DNA of 33,497 nucleotides from Bradymonadales bacterium (GTDB lineage: Bacteria > Myxococcota_A > Bradymonadia > JAFGEP01): positions 1 to 33,497 of the forward strand of contig JAFGEP010000111.1 of NCBI GenBank assembly GCA_016931535.1, read 5' to 3'. Positions 8,423 to 17,071 of this stretch are shown here, piece by piece (the stretch's first letter is position 1; every line of letters starts with the position of its first letter). The notes below the pieces were generated by a model that saw only the letters and a program-made list of their open reading frames with translations, made no database searches and was not told the origin of the DNA. The position numbers were made by a program, and so were the translations under genes.

Positions 8423-10726
8423 ATGTACGATTTGGTTTTTCTTCATCCTCCATCGAGCTTCAAAAAGCTAGTTTACCCGCTGAGTGGCCTTTTCGAGTCG
8501 TCAACGGGCACTACAGACCTCTTGACCATGATACCGGTGGGGTTTCTTAGTCTTGCAAATGAACTTCACACTAACGGTTACAAGACGGCTATCGTCAACG
8601 TGGCCAAACTGATACAGCAGGTGCGTGACGGAACGAAGGACCGGTTGCCGGATTTCCTCGATGACTACCCGGCTGCCGTCTACGGTATTGACCTACATTG
8701 GGCCGCACATGCTCCGGGTGCACTTGAGCTGGCAAACATGTGCAAACAACGGCACCCGGATTCTTTTGTGCTGCTTGGTGGAATAACGGCCACTTACTTC
8801 GCAGACGAGATACTACAGGATTACCTTTATATTGACGGAATCGTTCAAGGTGAGTGTGACGGCCACATCACTCACATCTTACAGGCGCTGGAGGTAAGGG
8901 CAGATACTCTCCATCACGTCCCGAATCTGGCGTGGAGATTGAACGGAGAAATCAGGAAGAACCCGGTTTTGGCTCCTGTGATCGAACAAGTAGACTACCT
9001 GGACACTCATCATCTGGTGTATCCCGGAGCGGATCTGGATAACCTTGAGCGTGAAGCGCTGGTGCTGAACTTGCCGGTTGTGCGCGGATGTTCTATGGAC
9101 TGTCTCTTCTGCGGCGGGAGTCGATACGCCTACCAGAATTTCCTTCATCGTGATGCTGTCGAGATGTTGCCTGTCGACCTGGTATTGGAGCATGTGAGAC
9201 GTGCCTGGACAGCAGGGATCAAGGCGGTCAAGCTGTTTGGAGATATCCGTCTTGGAGGGAATGATTATGTTGATCGGCTCCTGGATGGTTTTGGAAGCTT
9301 GGAAGAAAAGCCGATCATCTTTCTGGAGCTTTTCTGGCCAGCTTCGCGGGATTTCCTGGTGGCCTGGAAGACGGTTTCCCTGCAGCTCTTTCTGACGCTC
9401 AGTCCAGAGTCGTCCCACCCCGATTTGCGGAGGATCCAAAAAAAGGGCTATTCGAACGATGACCTGCTGGAACAGGCCAAATGGTATAGGGAGCTAGACG
9501 TCATCGGCTGGTTTTGCTTTGCATACCTTCTTCCTGGCCATACACCCGAGAGCCTTGCAGGGGAACTGGACTTCATCGAAGAGCTGCTGATAGTCAATCC
9601 CGACGTCGGTATCATGATGCAGCCTTATTTGTTTGTCGATCCGGGATCGAAACTCTTTGAATCCCCCAAGGAGTTTGGGTTCACCATCACGATGCGGACA
9701 CTTCGTGAGATTCGTAGCGGCCTCGATAGGGCCTACTGGTATTACTCAATAGGGTACAGCACAGAACATTTTTCAGCACATGGTTTTCATTGCTCCATAT
9801 TGGATGTGAGTAGAAGAAAGGCCTGGATCTACTATAAAAACGGACGGCTGTCCGCCAGGGACCTCTTGAAAACGATGAAAAACACCGAACTGCATCGGCG
9901 GATAGGTGACCTCCTGGTCAATTCCCCAGACTTGACCGATGAGGAGCTACACAGAACGATAAAAGGGCTCTTTCCAGACTTTCTGAGGAGAAGTAATAGC
10001 AACCTGCTGCTTCGTCCTTTTTTTGGCCACGCCAGGCAGTACTCGACACCCAGTTCCATGTTGTACGACAGCTTTCCCGTAATCCTTGAACTGGCCGTCA
10101 GACAGGATCAGGAAAGACTGGAATTCGTTCATCAGACCCTGGATGAGTGGATCGGCAGCCATATGCCCTTGCTAGTTGACTCCTACGAAACCGGCACGCT
10201 TCCCATGGATCTCCTGTCGCTGTGGGCTCATTTTCTGGAAGAGCTGGATATGCCTGCAGACTTTCTGGAATGTCTGACCCGTTTTGAGTGGGAGCTCTAC
10301 CGTCTCCTCGCTTTCAGGGAACCGAAGATCCAGGGAGGAACCGCCGTACAGGGTGGTTTGATCAAGCGGTATCCTTATGAACTGACAAGCATTGAACGGC
10401 TTGTCGAACCGATCATTCAAAACCGGAAGGCCCCTGATCCTCAAGAGACACACTACTTTTTCGATATCAAACGGAGATCCGTCCTGGTGTTTAACTTCAA
10501 CCCGGTGCTGCCGGAAGAACACAGCGGCAAATACCTCGTTCGAGAACTGAGCAAAACCGAACGGATCCTGGTAAAGACCGACGCAATGGTGAAAAGAACC
10601 ATCTCTCTGGTCCAGCAGACCCCCGACCCATTTGGACCTCGGATCGTCTTCCAAGGTGATAGTTTTTCAATAGAACAGCTTGGAAAGATAGTGCCCTCTA
10701 TAGAACCCCAGGTCACGGGCCGTTGA
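8423..10726 (+). CDS. Radical SAM enzyme with N-terminal cobalamin-binding-type domain
   Basis: The protein has 767 residues from the ATG at 8423. AGGTGA precedes this start, and MYDLVFLHPPSS is a typical opening for cobalamin-domain radical SAM proteins. An in-frame ATG at 8363 has no ribosome-binding site. Residues 1-180 look like the Rossmann cobalamin domain (GIDLHWAAHAPGALELA, LLGGITATYFADE). The iron-sulfur motif is Cys223-x3-Cys227-x2-Cys230 in RGCSMDCLFCGGS. The radical SAM barrel runs to about 430. The remaining 330 or so residues form a C-terminal region I cannot assign. The GIDLHW and CGGS motifs recall the B12-radical SAM Ta0216-type family, from memory only. Such enzymes commonly methylate or rearrange unactivated carbons; the substrate is unknown and no precursor peptide gene was found nearby. 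GC is 40-45% in several hand-counted lines against about 65-70% in neighbours, suggesting horizontal acquisition. Confidence 0.85.
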   Translation: MYDLVFLHPPSSFKKLVYPLSGLFESSTGTTDLLTMIPVGFLSLANELHTNGYKTAIVNVAKLIQQVRDGTKDRLPDFLDDYPAAVYGIDLHWAAHAPGALELANMCKQRHPDSFVLLGGITATYFADEILQDYLYIDGIVQGECDGHITHILQALEVRADTLHHVPNLAWRLNGEIRKNPVLAPVIEQVDYLDTHHLVYPGADLDNLEREALVLNLPVVRGCSMDCLFCGGSRYAYQNFLHRDAVEMLPVDLVLEHVRRAWTAGIKAVKLFGDIRLGGNDYVDRLLDGFGSLEEKPIIFLELFWPASRDFLVAWKTVSLQLFLTLSPESSHPDLRRIQKKGYSNDDLLEQAKWYRELDVIGWFCFAYLLPGHTPESLAGELDFIEELLIVNPDVGIMMQPYLFVDPGSKLFESPKEFGFTITMRTLREIRSGLDRAYWYYSIGYSTEHFSAHGFHCSILDVSRRKAWIYYKNGRLSARDLLKTMKNTELHRRIGDLLVNSPDLTDEELHRTIKGLFPDFLRRSNSNLLLRPFFGHARQYSTPSSMLYDSFPVILELAVRQDQERLEFVHQTLDEWIGSHMPLLVDSYETGTLPMDLLSLWAHFLEELDMPADFLECLTRFEWELYRLLAFREPKIQGGTAVQGGLIKRYPYELTSIERLVEPIIQNRKAPDPQETHYFFDIKRRSVLVFNFNPVLPEEHSGKYLVRELSKTERILVKTDAMVKRTISLVQQTPDPFGPRIVFQGDSFSIEQLGKIVPSIEPQVTGR

Positions 10727-10822
10727 TTTTCATTGGATGAAATGCACCTAAGGTAGGTTGAGAAACTGATGGCCCCATACTACGTCCCTGTAAAACAACC
10801 AGGAGAGAACGCATAGGCCAGA

Positions 10823-11962
10823 TCAAGCGGTATGTCGGGTCCAGGGCAGGACCACCCGAAACAGGCTTCCCTTGCCCAACGTGCTGAACAGCTGGATGGT
10901 GCCATCATGCTCCTGGACCGCCTGCTTGCATATGGTAAGACCGAGACCGCTCCCGGTCTGGCCCTTGGTGGTGAAGAACGGGTTGAAGATCCGCTCCTGG
11001 TTCTCGGGGGAGATCCCCTTGCCGCTATCCTCCACCTCGATGACGATCTGGCCACCCTGGATTTGACACCGCAGCACGATCTGGTTCTTCAACGGCTCAC
11101 CCGGCTCGACCGCCTGCACCGCATTCAAAAGGAGGTTGATCAACAGCTGGCTCAGTCGGGTGGACGATCCCAATAGCCTGATCTCCCCCTCCGGAACCTC
11201 CAGTTTCAACCGGGCGCGCCGAGTGACGGTGCTCCGGGTGATGGCAAGCACCCCGTTGATGATCTCCTTCAGGTCCACCATCGACTTGCTGATCGGCTTG
11301 TTGCTCAGGCTTTCGAGCAAGGTGTGGGAAAGCACCCGGAGCATCTTCACCCCCTCGAAGGCATCCGACAGGCATTCCGCCATCCGCTGCACCACCGGCT
11401 CGGATCTCTCCGGAAAACCGAGGGAGGCGAGCGCCTGAAAATCGCGCTGCATCATCTCCAGGTTGGGTTCGATGTAGGTAAGGGGCTGTCGGATGTCGTG
11501 AGCGATGCTGGAGGCCATGATCCCCACGGCCGAGATGCGATCCAGGCTCATCAGGCGATCCTGGAGCCGCTTGACCAACACCGCGTTGTAGAAGCTCTGG
11601 ATACTCTCCCGCAGGATCGCCGAGAGCTCCTCCCGGGTCCAGGGCTTCTTCACGAATCGGCTGACCTGGCCCCGGTTGATGGCGTCGATGGTGGCCTCGA
11701 GGTCGGAGTAGGCGGTGATGATCACCCGGATGATGTCGGGGTAGGCCAGACGCACCCGCTCAACCAGGTCAACTCCTGTCATCCCTGGCATCCGCTGGTC
11801 GGCCAGAAGCACGCAGATGTTCTCTCGCTCCAGGATCTCCAGAGCCTGCGATCCAGACTCCGCCAGAAAAAGCGTGAACTCCTTGCCCAGGTTGTGCTTC
11901 ATCACGACCCGGTTCGCCTGCTCATCATCCACGTACAAGATGGGGTAGTCTGAAAAATTCAT
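10823..11962 (-). CDS. Receiver-histidine kinase (soluble hybrid, REC first)
   Basis: The protein has 379 residues. An N-terminal receiver domain (1-120) has the acidic pair Asp12/13, phospho-acceptor Asp55 in LADQRMPG, Thr83 and the switch Lys in KKPW. A short helical linker leads to the dimerisation/phosphotransfer helix with His155 in SSIAHDIRQPL. The ATPase domain has N box LLLNAVQA, G1 DSGKGIS, F box FNPFFTTK and G2 GSGLGL. There are no membrane segments. In this family a kinase phosphorylates the receiver, which in turn controls the attached kinase. The gene starts 12 bp after the hybrid kinase stop codon, so it is the last gene of the PilZ operon and may receive phosphate from that kinase (inference). 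It is convergent with the first radical SAM gene, with 96 bp between; no strong terminator is visible there. Confidence 0.92.
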   Translation of the reverse strand: MNFSDYPILYVDDEQANRVVMKHNLGKEFTLFLAESGSQALEILERENICVLLADQRMPGMTGVDLVERVRLAYPDIIRVIITAYSDLEATIDAINRGQVSRFVKKPWTREELSAILRESIQSFYNAVLVKRLQDRLMSLDRISAVGIMASSIAHDIRQPLTYIEPNLEMMQRDFQALASLGFPERSEPVVQRMAECLSDAFEGVKMLRVLSHTLLESLSNKPISKSMVDLKEIINGVLAITRSTVTRRARLKLEVPEGEIRLLGSSTRLSQLLINLLLNAVQAVEPGEPLKNQIVLRCQIQGGQIVIEVEDSGKGISPENQERIFNPFFTTKGQTGSGLGLTICKQAVQEHDGTIQLFSTLGKGSLFRVVLPWTRHTA

Positions 11963-11974
11963 GACCGCTGTGTA

Positions 11975-14900
11975 TCACAAGTCGCCGCATAACGGAATTT
12001 CAATGGTGAACTCCGCTCCCTCCCCCCCAGCGGAGGTCACTTGGATCGTGCCCTGGTGTTCTTCTACGATCCTCTTGACGATGTAAAGGCCCAGGCCACT
12101 GGAGCCGGAGTTGAAGTGGGTGCTGAAGAGCGGATCGAAGATGCGCTCCCGGATTTCGGCAGGGATGCCGGGCCCATCATCCCGGATCCGCAGCTTGAAT
12201 CTGCCGTTTGATTCTTCCGTTGTCACCCACAGATGTCCTTGCGGTCCAGCGGCTCGCAGACCGTTGTCCAGCAGATTCAAGAGAACCTGGTTCAACCTAG
12301 GTGTGTGCCCGAGCACCTTCCCCCGATGTCGGAGAGACTTGGTGACCTCCACCTTGTGCCCATACTTGTAGCCGAGAATCCGCAGCGTGGACTCCAGTGT
12401 CTCCTCAAGATGCCATTCCGACACCTCCTCCTGGTCGGGACGCGCCATTCCGAGCAAGTCCGAGCAGAGCTGCTCGATGCGGTTGGCGGAGTCCTGGACG
12501 GCACCCAGCAGCTCCTGGACCGCCTCCTGGTTTCCTGGGGTGACCTCGATCAGCTCCTTCAAGGGAGGGACGGCATTGATGATGGCGTTGGCCGGGTTGC
12601 GCACCTCGTGTGCCAGCCCCGCAGCCACCAGGTTGAGCACCGCTCCTTTCTCACGCTGTGCCAACCGGCGGCTCAGCTCGACCAGCTTGAGCTGGATCTG
12701 GATGCGAGCGATCAGCTCCTGGACGTTGAACGGCTTGGTCAGATAGTCGTTGGCGCCGACCTGGAACCCCTCGAGGGCGCGATCCACGCCTCTCCGAGCG
12801 GTGACCAGAATGATCGGGATGTCGGCGGTCTTCGGGTTCTCCCTGAGGATCCGGCAGAGGTCGAAACCGCTGAGCTCCGGCATCATGACGTCCATCACCA
12901 CCAGATCCGGCCGGTCCGCGCGGATCGCCTCCAACGCCTTCTGTCCGTCTTCGCATAGCACCACCTTGAATAGCTGCGCCAGCTTCTGGCCCAGGTAGTT
13001 TCTCAGGTCGGCGTTGTCATCCACGATCATGACGGCATGTCGGGCAGAAAGCGCGGGAGCTGGCAGACCGGCTTCTGGCTGGGCCTGCTTCACCGCCACC
13101 CAGGCCTCGCCGTCCATGGCGATATCCACCCAGCTGACCGGATCCCGATCTTCAGCACGACGGGCATGGCCGGTCTGGATGTCCAGAGCCCGGCGATCGA
13201 GGACATTGCTGGGAAACTCGGGGGCCGTTCTAGGCAGACGGACCTCGAAGCAGCTCCCCTTGCCCAGCTCGCTGCGGACCGAGATGGTGCCCTTGTGCAG
13301 CTTCAAGATCTCCTGCACCAGCGACAGACCGATGCCGGCTCCCTCGTGTCGCCGAGTGATCGAGCTGTCGACCTGGGCGAACCGGTCGAAGATCCGGGTG
13401 AGATGCTCCTTGGGGATCCCGATCCCGGTGTCCTCCACCGCGACCAGGTAGCAGTCCTTTTCCGGGCTCAAGCGAACCTCGATCGACCCACCAGGATCGG
13501 TGAACTTGACCGCGTTGGCCAAGAGATTGGCCCATACCAGATCGAGCTTCTCTGCGTCGCCGATGACGACCTGTTCTTTTGGCAGGTTCTTCAGGCTCAG
13601 CCGAACCTCCTTGCGACGCGCCACTGCCCCGAAGTTGCGAACCGCGGCGTCGATCTGGTTGTCCAACCGGAACTCGCCCACCTTGAGCCGCATCGTACCG
13701 GCGTCGATCTTGGCCAGATCCAGCAGGCTGTTGATCTGCCTCAACAGTCGAAGGGCGTTGCGGTGGATCACCTTGAGGTCGCCCAGGATCTTCCCCTCTG
13801 CTTGCTCCAGCATCAGGTCTTCCAGCGGTGCCAGGATGAGGGTGAGCGGGGTCTTGAGCTCATGGGTGATGTTGGCGAAGAACTTGGACTTCTGCCGATC
13901 CAGCTCCTGCATCTGCTCGTTGGCCACCCGGAGCTCCTGGGTCCGCTGCTGGACCCTGCTCTCCAGGCTGAGCATGAGTTCATGAAGACGATCGTAAAGC
14001 ATGGCGTTGGACATGGCCACGGTTGCAGGTGACCGAACCTGCTCCAACAGCCGGAAATCTTCACGCGTGTAGGCTTTCAGGTTCTCCTTGTTTCCCAGCT
14101 CCAGCACGCCCAGCAGGTCCCCCTCGTGGATGAAGGGCACCATCACGACAACATCCCGCGCTCGGCACATCTCCTCCAGCGCCTTCCGTTCTTCCTCGGA
14201 GATCGCGTAGGTATCAAGACTATAAATATCCACTACGCTATTGAACCGGACCAGCCAATCGTAGACTTGCCGCTCACTGGTGCTGACCGCCTGGTATTCA
14301 CCCGACAGATCGGCAGAGGAGTCAACGTCACGTAGACCCCGGCCACTCTGGTCCACCACCCGAACCCGAGCAGGCCGAGAATAGAGGGTCCTTCGTACGG
14401 TCTGTACCACGAGATCGGCATACTCCTTGACCCCCCGCAGGTTGAGCACCTCGTGGTTGAACTTGTCGAGCACCTTGATGGGATCGTGCACACGCCGCCC
14501 GAAACGCTGGTCGATCCAGGGCTGAATCAGCTTGAAATAGAGGGCGAAGATGCCAAAGAGCACCAGTGCGAAAAAAAAGGCGGCGTTCGATCCCGTCACC
14601 CGGATCTGTTCCGACGCCACTTTCAGTAACCAGTAGAGCGGCAGAATCAGTGCAGTCGAGACGACAAACCAAAGCACGGTCCGATGGATTACAGTCCTGA
14701 TATCCCAAAGCTGGTGCCGGATAATCGCATAGGCAATAATACCGGGTGCCGCCACTGACAGCACCATCGGAACCAGGGAAAAAAACGAGTTGGAGCTAAA
14801 GGTCGGTATGAGGGAACCGGTTGCAGCCACTCCGATGATCACCACAGCCAACAGAATATATCCTATCTGCAGGCGGTTCACGCCGGTCGACTTCAGAAAA

Positions 14901-15391
14901 CGACCTACGAAAAGCCCAGTAGGCACCAACATATGTGCAATTACAGACAGTAGATAGACAGGCATCAATAGGCCTGCCTCGGGCACGTAGGTTCCGTATT
15001 CGAAGCGCGACACCCCCTTCAACACCAGCGTAGAAAACAAAAATAGCGAAATGAAGACCAGCGTGACTAATGCCGATACCGGCAAAAGCCAACGGATCAG
15101 ACGCCTCGACTCAAGAAAGGTCAAAGAGAAGGCCAGGAAGGTAAAACAGGCTACTGCTCCGCACGAAAACGCTGCACGGGTGATGACCAGGGAGACGCCA
15201 GGGGCAGTCTCCATTCGAGTCACCCCGAGAATACAGAGCCAGGTCAATGCTGCCAGAACACAGAATGCGCTCCAGACCTTCAAGTAGACGAGCTTCGTCC
15301 TGGAACGCCACACAAGATAAGCCAGGGCAAGAAATGCGACTGGCCCCGACAGCATTAGCACATTGTATATCGTGTTGATAAAATTACTCAA
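11975..15391 (-). CDS. 9-TM hybrid histidine kinase: membrane domain-GAF-HK-REC-HK
   Basis: The protein has 1138 residues. About nine hydrophobic helices fill residues 1-290, resembling the 7TM histidine-kinase sensor plus two more. A GAF-like domain (about 305-460) and coiled coil follow. Kinase core 1 has His510 in THELKTPL, N box NLLANAVKF, DTGIGIP and GAGIGL. The receiver has phospho-acceptor Asp834 in VVMDVMMPE. Kinase core 2 has His928 in AHEVRNPAN, N box NLLDNGLRA, DDGPGIP and GSSGLGL. Both cores look catalytically complete, an unusual order. The start codon is TTG: TTGA overlaps the stop of the upstream radical SAM gene by four bases, so translation is probably coupled. GC falls to about 50% over the membrane-domain part (about 14.2-15.4 kb) and is about 60% over the kinase parts. 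Confidence 0.92.
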   Translation of the reverse strand: MSNFINTIYNVLMLSGPVAFLALAYLVWRSRTKLVYLKVWSAFCVLAALTWLCILGVTRMETAPGVSLVITRAAFSCGAVACFTFLAFSLTFLESRRLIRWLLPVSALVTLVFISLFLFSTLVLKGVSRFEYGTYVPEAGLLMPVYLLSVIAHMLVPTGLFVGRFLKSTGVNRLQIGYILLAVVIIGVAATGSLIPTFSSNSFFSLVPMVLSVAAPGIIAYAIIRHQLWDIRTVIHRTVLWFVVSTALILPLYWLLKVASEQIRVTGSNAAFFFALVLFGIFALYFKLIQPWIDQRFGRRVHDPIKVLDKFNHEVLNLRGVKEYADLVVQTVRRTLYSRPARVRVVDQSGRGLRDVDSSADLSGEYQAVSTSERQVYDWLVRFNSVVDIYSLDTYAISEEERKALEEMCRARDVVVMVPFIHEGDLLGVLELGNKENLKAYTREDFRLLEQVRSPATVAMSNAMLYDRLHELMLSLESRVQQRTQELRVANEQMQELDRQKSKFFANITHELKTPLTLILAPLEDLMLEQAEGKILGDLKVIHRNALRLLRQINSLLDLAKIDAGTMRLKVGEFRLDNQIDAAVRNFGAVARRKEVRLSLKNLPKEQVVIGDAEKLDLVWANLLANAVKFTDPGGSIEVRLSPEKDCYLVAVEDTGIGIPKEHLTRIFDRFAQVDSSITRRHEGAGIGLSLVQEILKLHKGTISVRSELGKGSCFEVRLPRTAPEFPSNVLDRRALDIQTGHARRAEDRDPVSWVDIAMDGEAWVAVKQAQPEAGLPAPALSARHAVMIVDDNADLRNYLGQKLAQLFKVVLCEDGQKALEAIRADRPDLVVMDVMMPELSGFDLCRILRENPKTADIPIILVTARRGVDRALEGFQVGANDYLTKPFNVQELIARIQIQLKLVELSRRLAQREKGAVLNLVAAGLAHEVRNPANAIINAVPPLKELIEVTPGNQEAVQELLGAVQDSANRIEQLCSDLLGMARPDQEEVSEWHLEETLESTLRILGYKYGHKVEVTKSLRHRGKVLGHTPRLNQVLLNLLDNGLRAAGPQGHLWVTTEESNGRFKLRIRDDGPGIPAEIRERIFDPLFSTHFNSGSSGLGLYIVKRIVEEHQGTIQVTSAGGEGAEFTIEIPLCGDL

Positions 15392-17022
15392 ACCGCCACC
15401 AGCCGGTTGAATCTGTCCACCGTATCAAAAACCTCGGCGAGGTCACCCGAAAAAAACACTCGGGACAGAACTCGCTTGTACTCAAAAATGCCGTGACCCA
15501 GACGATCGCCAATGTGCGCATCGTAATCGGCCAGGTTGACAGTCAACCCTAGCCTCAAAGCCCAAGCCTGCATTTCCGAGTTCTGTCTGGCGAGGTCAAT
15601 CTGCCCAACCCCATGCAAATTGTACGGCAACGCATCCCACAGCGTAGGAGGAACTAAGTGCTTGATCTTCATACGCAAAAGACTGGTACGATACGCGCTC
15701 TCGTCAACAGTCAAGCTGAAACCATAATGGTCCCTCCTGTTCCACCACGGTGTATCGGGCAGCAATCCAGGAAAATTCAGGTTTACTATCCCCTTCTCCC
15801 TCCCCACAAACACCTCCTCGATGAGCGCCTTGGTCTCGCGCTCCGACTCCTCGGTCTCGAAGGGGGCGGGGAAGATGAAGGAGCCGGCGGTAAAGAACCC
15901 GGTGTCCAGGCAGGCCTTGAGCACCCGCCGCAGGGTGGCGGTGTCGATGTGCTTGTTCATGGCGTCGCGTAGGATCCGGTCGCTGCCCGACTCCACTCCC
16001 AAGAAGACCCCGTAGCAACCCGCCCGCTTCATCAGGTCGAGCAGCGGCTGGGTGACCCCTTTGCCATGGAGGTACAGGCCGAACTCCACCTGGAGCCCCT
16101 GCTCCAGGATCCCTTGACAGATCTTTTCCACCAGGGCGGGCGGGCTATAGGTCCCGGCCAGGCGGAAGCAGCGGGTGTGCTGCCGGGTCAACAGCGACTG
16201 GATCTCCGCCACGACCTGCTGGGGACTGCGGGTACGCCATCGCGACCCCTCGATGCACCAGTTGACGCAGAAGGCGCACTGCATGGGACAGCCGCGGCTC
16301 TCGTCGATGGAGAACAGCTTGATCTTGCCGCCCTCCTGCAGCGAGGGATAGACCTCCGGGCTATAGTCCGGGATCGGCAGGCTGGCCAGGTCGGTCTCGT
16401 GGATCTGCGCGGAGCGTTGCCTGCCCGGCAGCAAGCGGTTGGGTACCCCGTCGAGAGCCCTCTTCCCCTCTGCGAAGAGGGCCAGCTCCAGGATGGCGTC
16501 CTCCCCGTCGCCGTCGATCACGGCGTCGAACACCGGGGCTTCGGCCGCCGCCACCTGGCCGCTGTAATGGACCGCCGGCCCGCCCGCGAACAGCTTGATG
16601 CGGGGCAGCTCGGCGCGAATCCGCTCCGCTATCTGGACGCTGGCCTCGAAGCCGTCACCGCTCCACAGCTTGAAACCGACAAAATCGATCCTGTGGTCGC
16701 GGCAATGGCGGATCAGCTCTGCGGCGATGTCTCGGGCCACCTGGGCTGCTGCCGGCTCCAGGGATCGAGAGATCGAGAGCAGCTTGCCCATCGTCTCGGG
16801 GTCGGGTCCGGCCTTCAGCTTCTGGTACAGCACTTTCAACCGCTGGCTGCTTGCGGGATCCACCAGCCGTCCGATCAGGTCGGCGGTGTTGTAGTCGAAG
16901 ATCCGGACCTCGTGGCCCTCGGCGCGCAGGACCGCGGCCAGGGAGGCCAGCCCATTGTCGGGGAACAGGGAGGAGAGGGTATATGGATAGCCCGCATAGG
17001 TGACCAGGATACCTCGTGCCAT
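15388..17022 (-). CDS. Cobalamin-domain radical SAM protein of the signalling operon
   Basis: The protein has 544 residues from the ATG at 17022, where GGAGG lies nine bases upstream; a 13-residue in-frame extension to 17061 lacks such support. Residues 1-200 form a cobalamin-binding-type domain (SLFPDNGLASLAAVLRAEGHEV, then LFAGGPAVHY and DGDGEDAILEL). No cobalamin-coordinating DxHxxG motif is seen, as is usual in this enzyme class. The iron-sulfur motif is Cys245-x3-Cys249-x2-Cys252 in RGCPMQCAFC. The barrel includes GVFLGVESGSDRIL. The C-terminal part (about 410-544) is unassigned. The gene is second in the operon, 49 bp after the PilZ gene and overlapping the hybrid kinase start. The last 140 or so codons are about 50% GC while the rest is about 65%. 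The substrate is unknown; a link to signalling is inferred only from the operon. Confidence 0.88.
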   Translation of the reverse strand: MARGILVTYAGYPYTLSSLFPDNGLASLAAVLRAEGHEVRIFDYNTADLIGRLVDPASSQRLKVLYQKLKAGPDPETMGKLLSISRSLEPAAAQVARDIAAELIRHCRDHRIDFVGFKLWSGDGFEASVQIAERIRAELPRIKLFAGGPAVHYSGQVAAAEAPVFDAVIDGDGEDAILELALFAEGKRALDGVPNRLLPGRQRSAQIHETDLASLPIPDYSPEVYPSLQEGGKIKLFSIDESRGCPMQCAFCVNWCIEGSRWRTRSPQQVVAEIQSLLTRQHTRCFRLAGTYSPPALVEKICQGILEQGLQVEFGLYLHGKGVTQPLLDLMKRAGCYGVFLGVESGSDRILRDAMNKHIDTATLRRVLKACLDTGFFTAGSFIFPAPFETEESERETKALIEEVFVGREKGIVNLNFPGLLPDTPWWNRRDHYGFSLTVDESAYRTSLLRMKIKHLVPPTLWDALPYNLHGVGQIDLARQNSEMQAWALRLGLTVNLADYDAHIGDRLGHGIFEYKRVLSRVFFSGDLAEVFDTVDRFNRLVAV

Positions 17023-17071
17023 GTGAGCCGTCCTCCCCTGCGGCGTAGGCGTCAGAAACAACGCAAAGTGA

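Noticed and set aside
10728..10742. Hairpin TTTCAT-TGG-ATGAAA between the convergent radical SAM and receiver-kinase genes as terminator
   Set aside because: It is an AT-rich 6-bp stem with a 3-base loop and no T-run after it, too weak to call.
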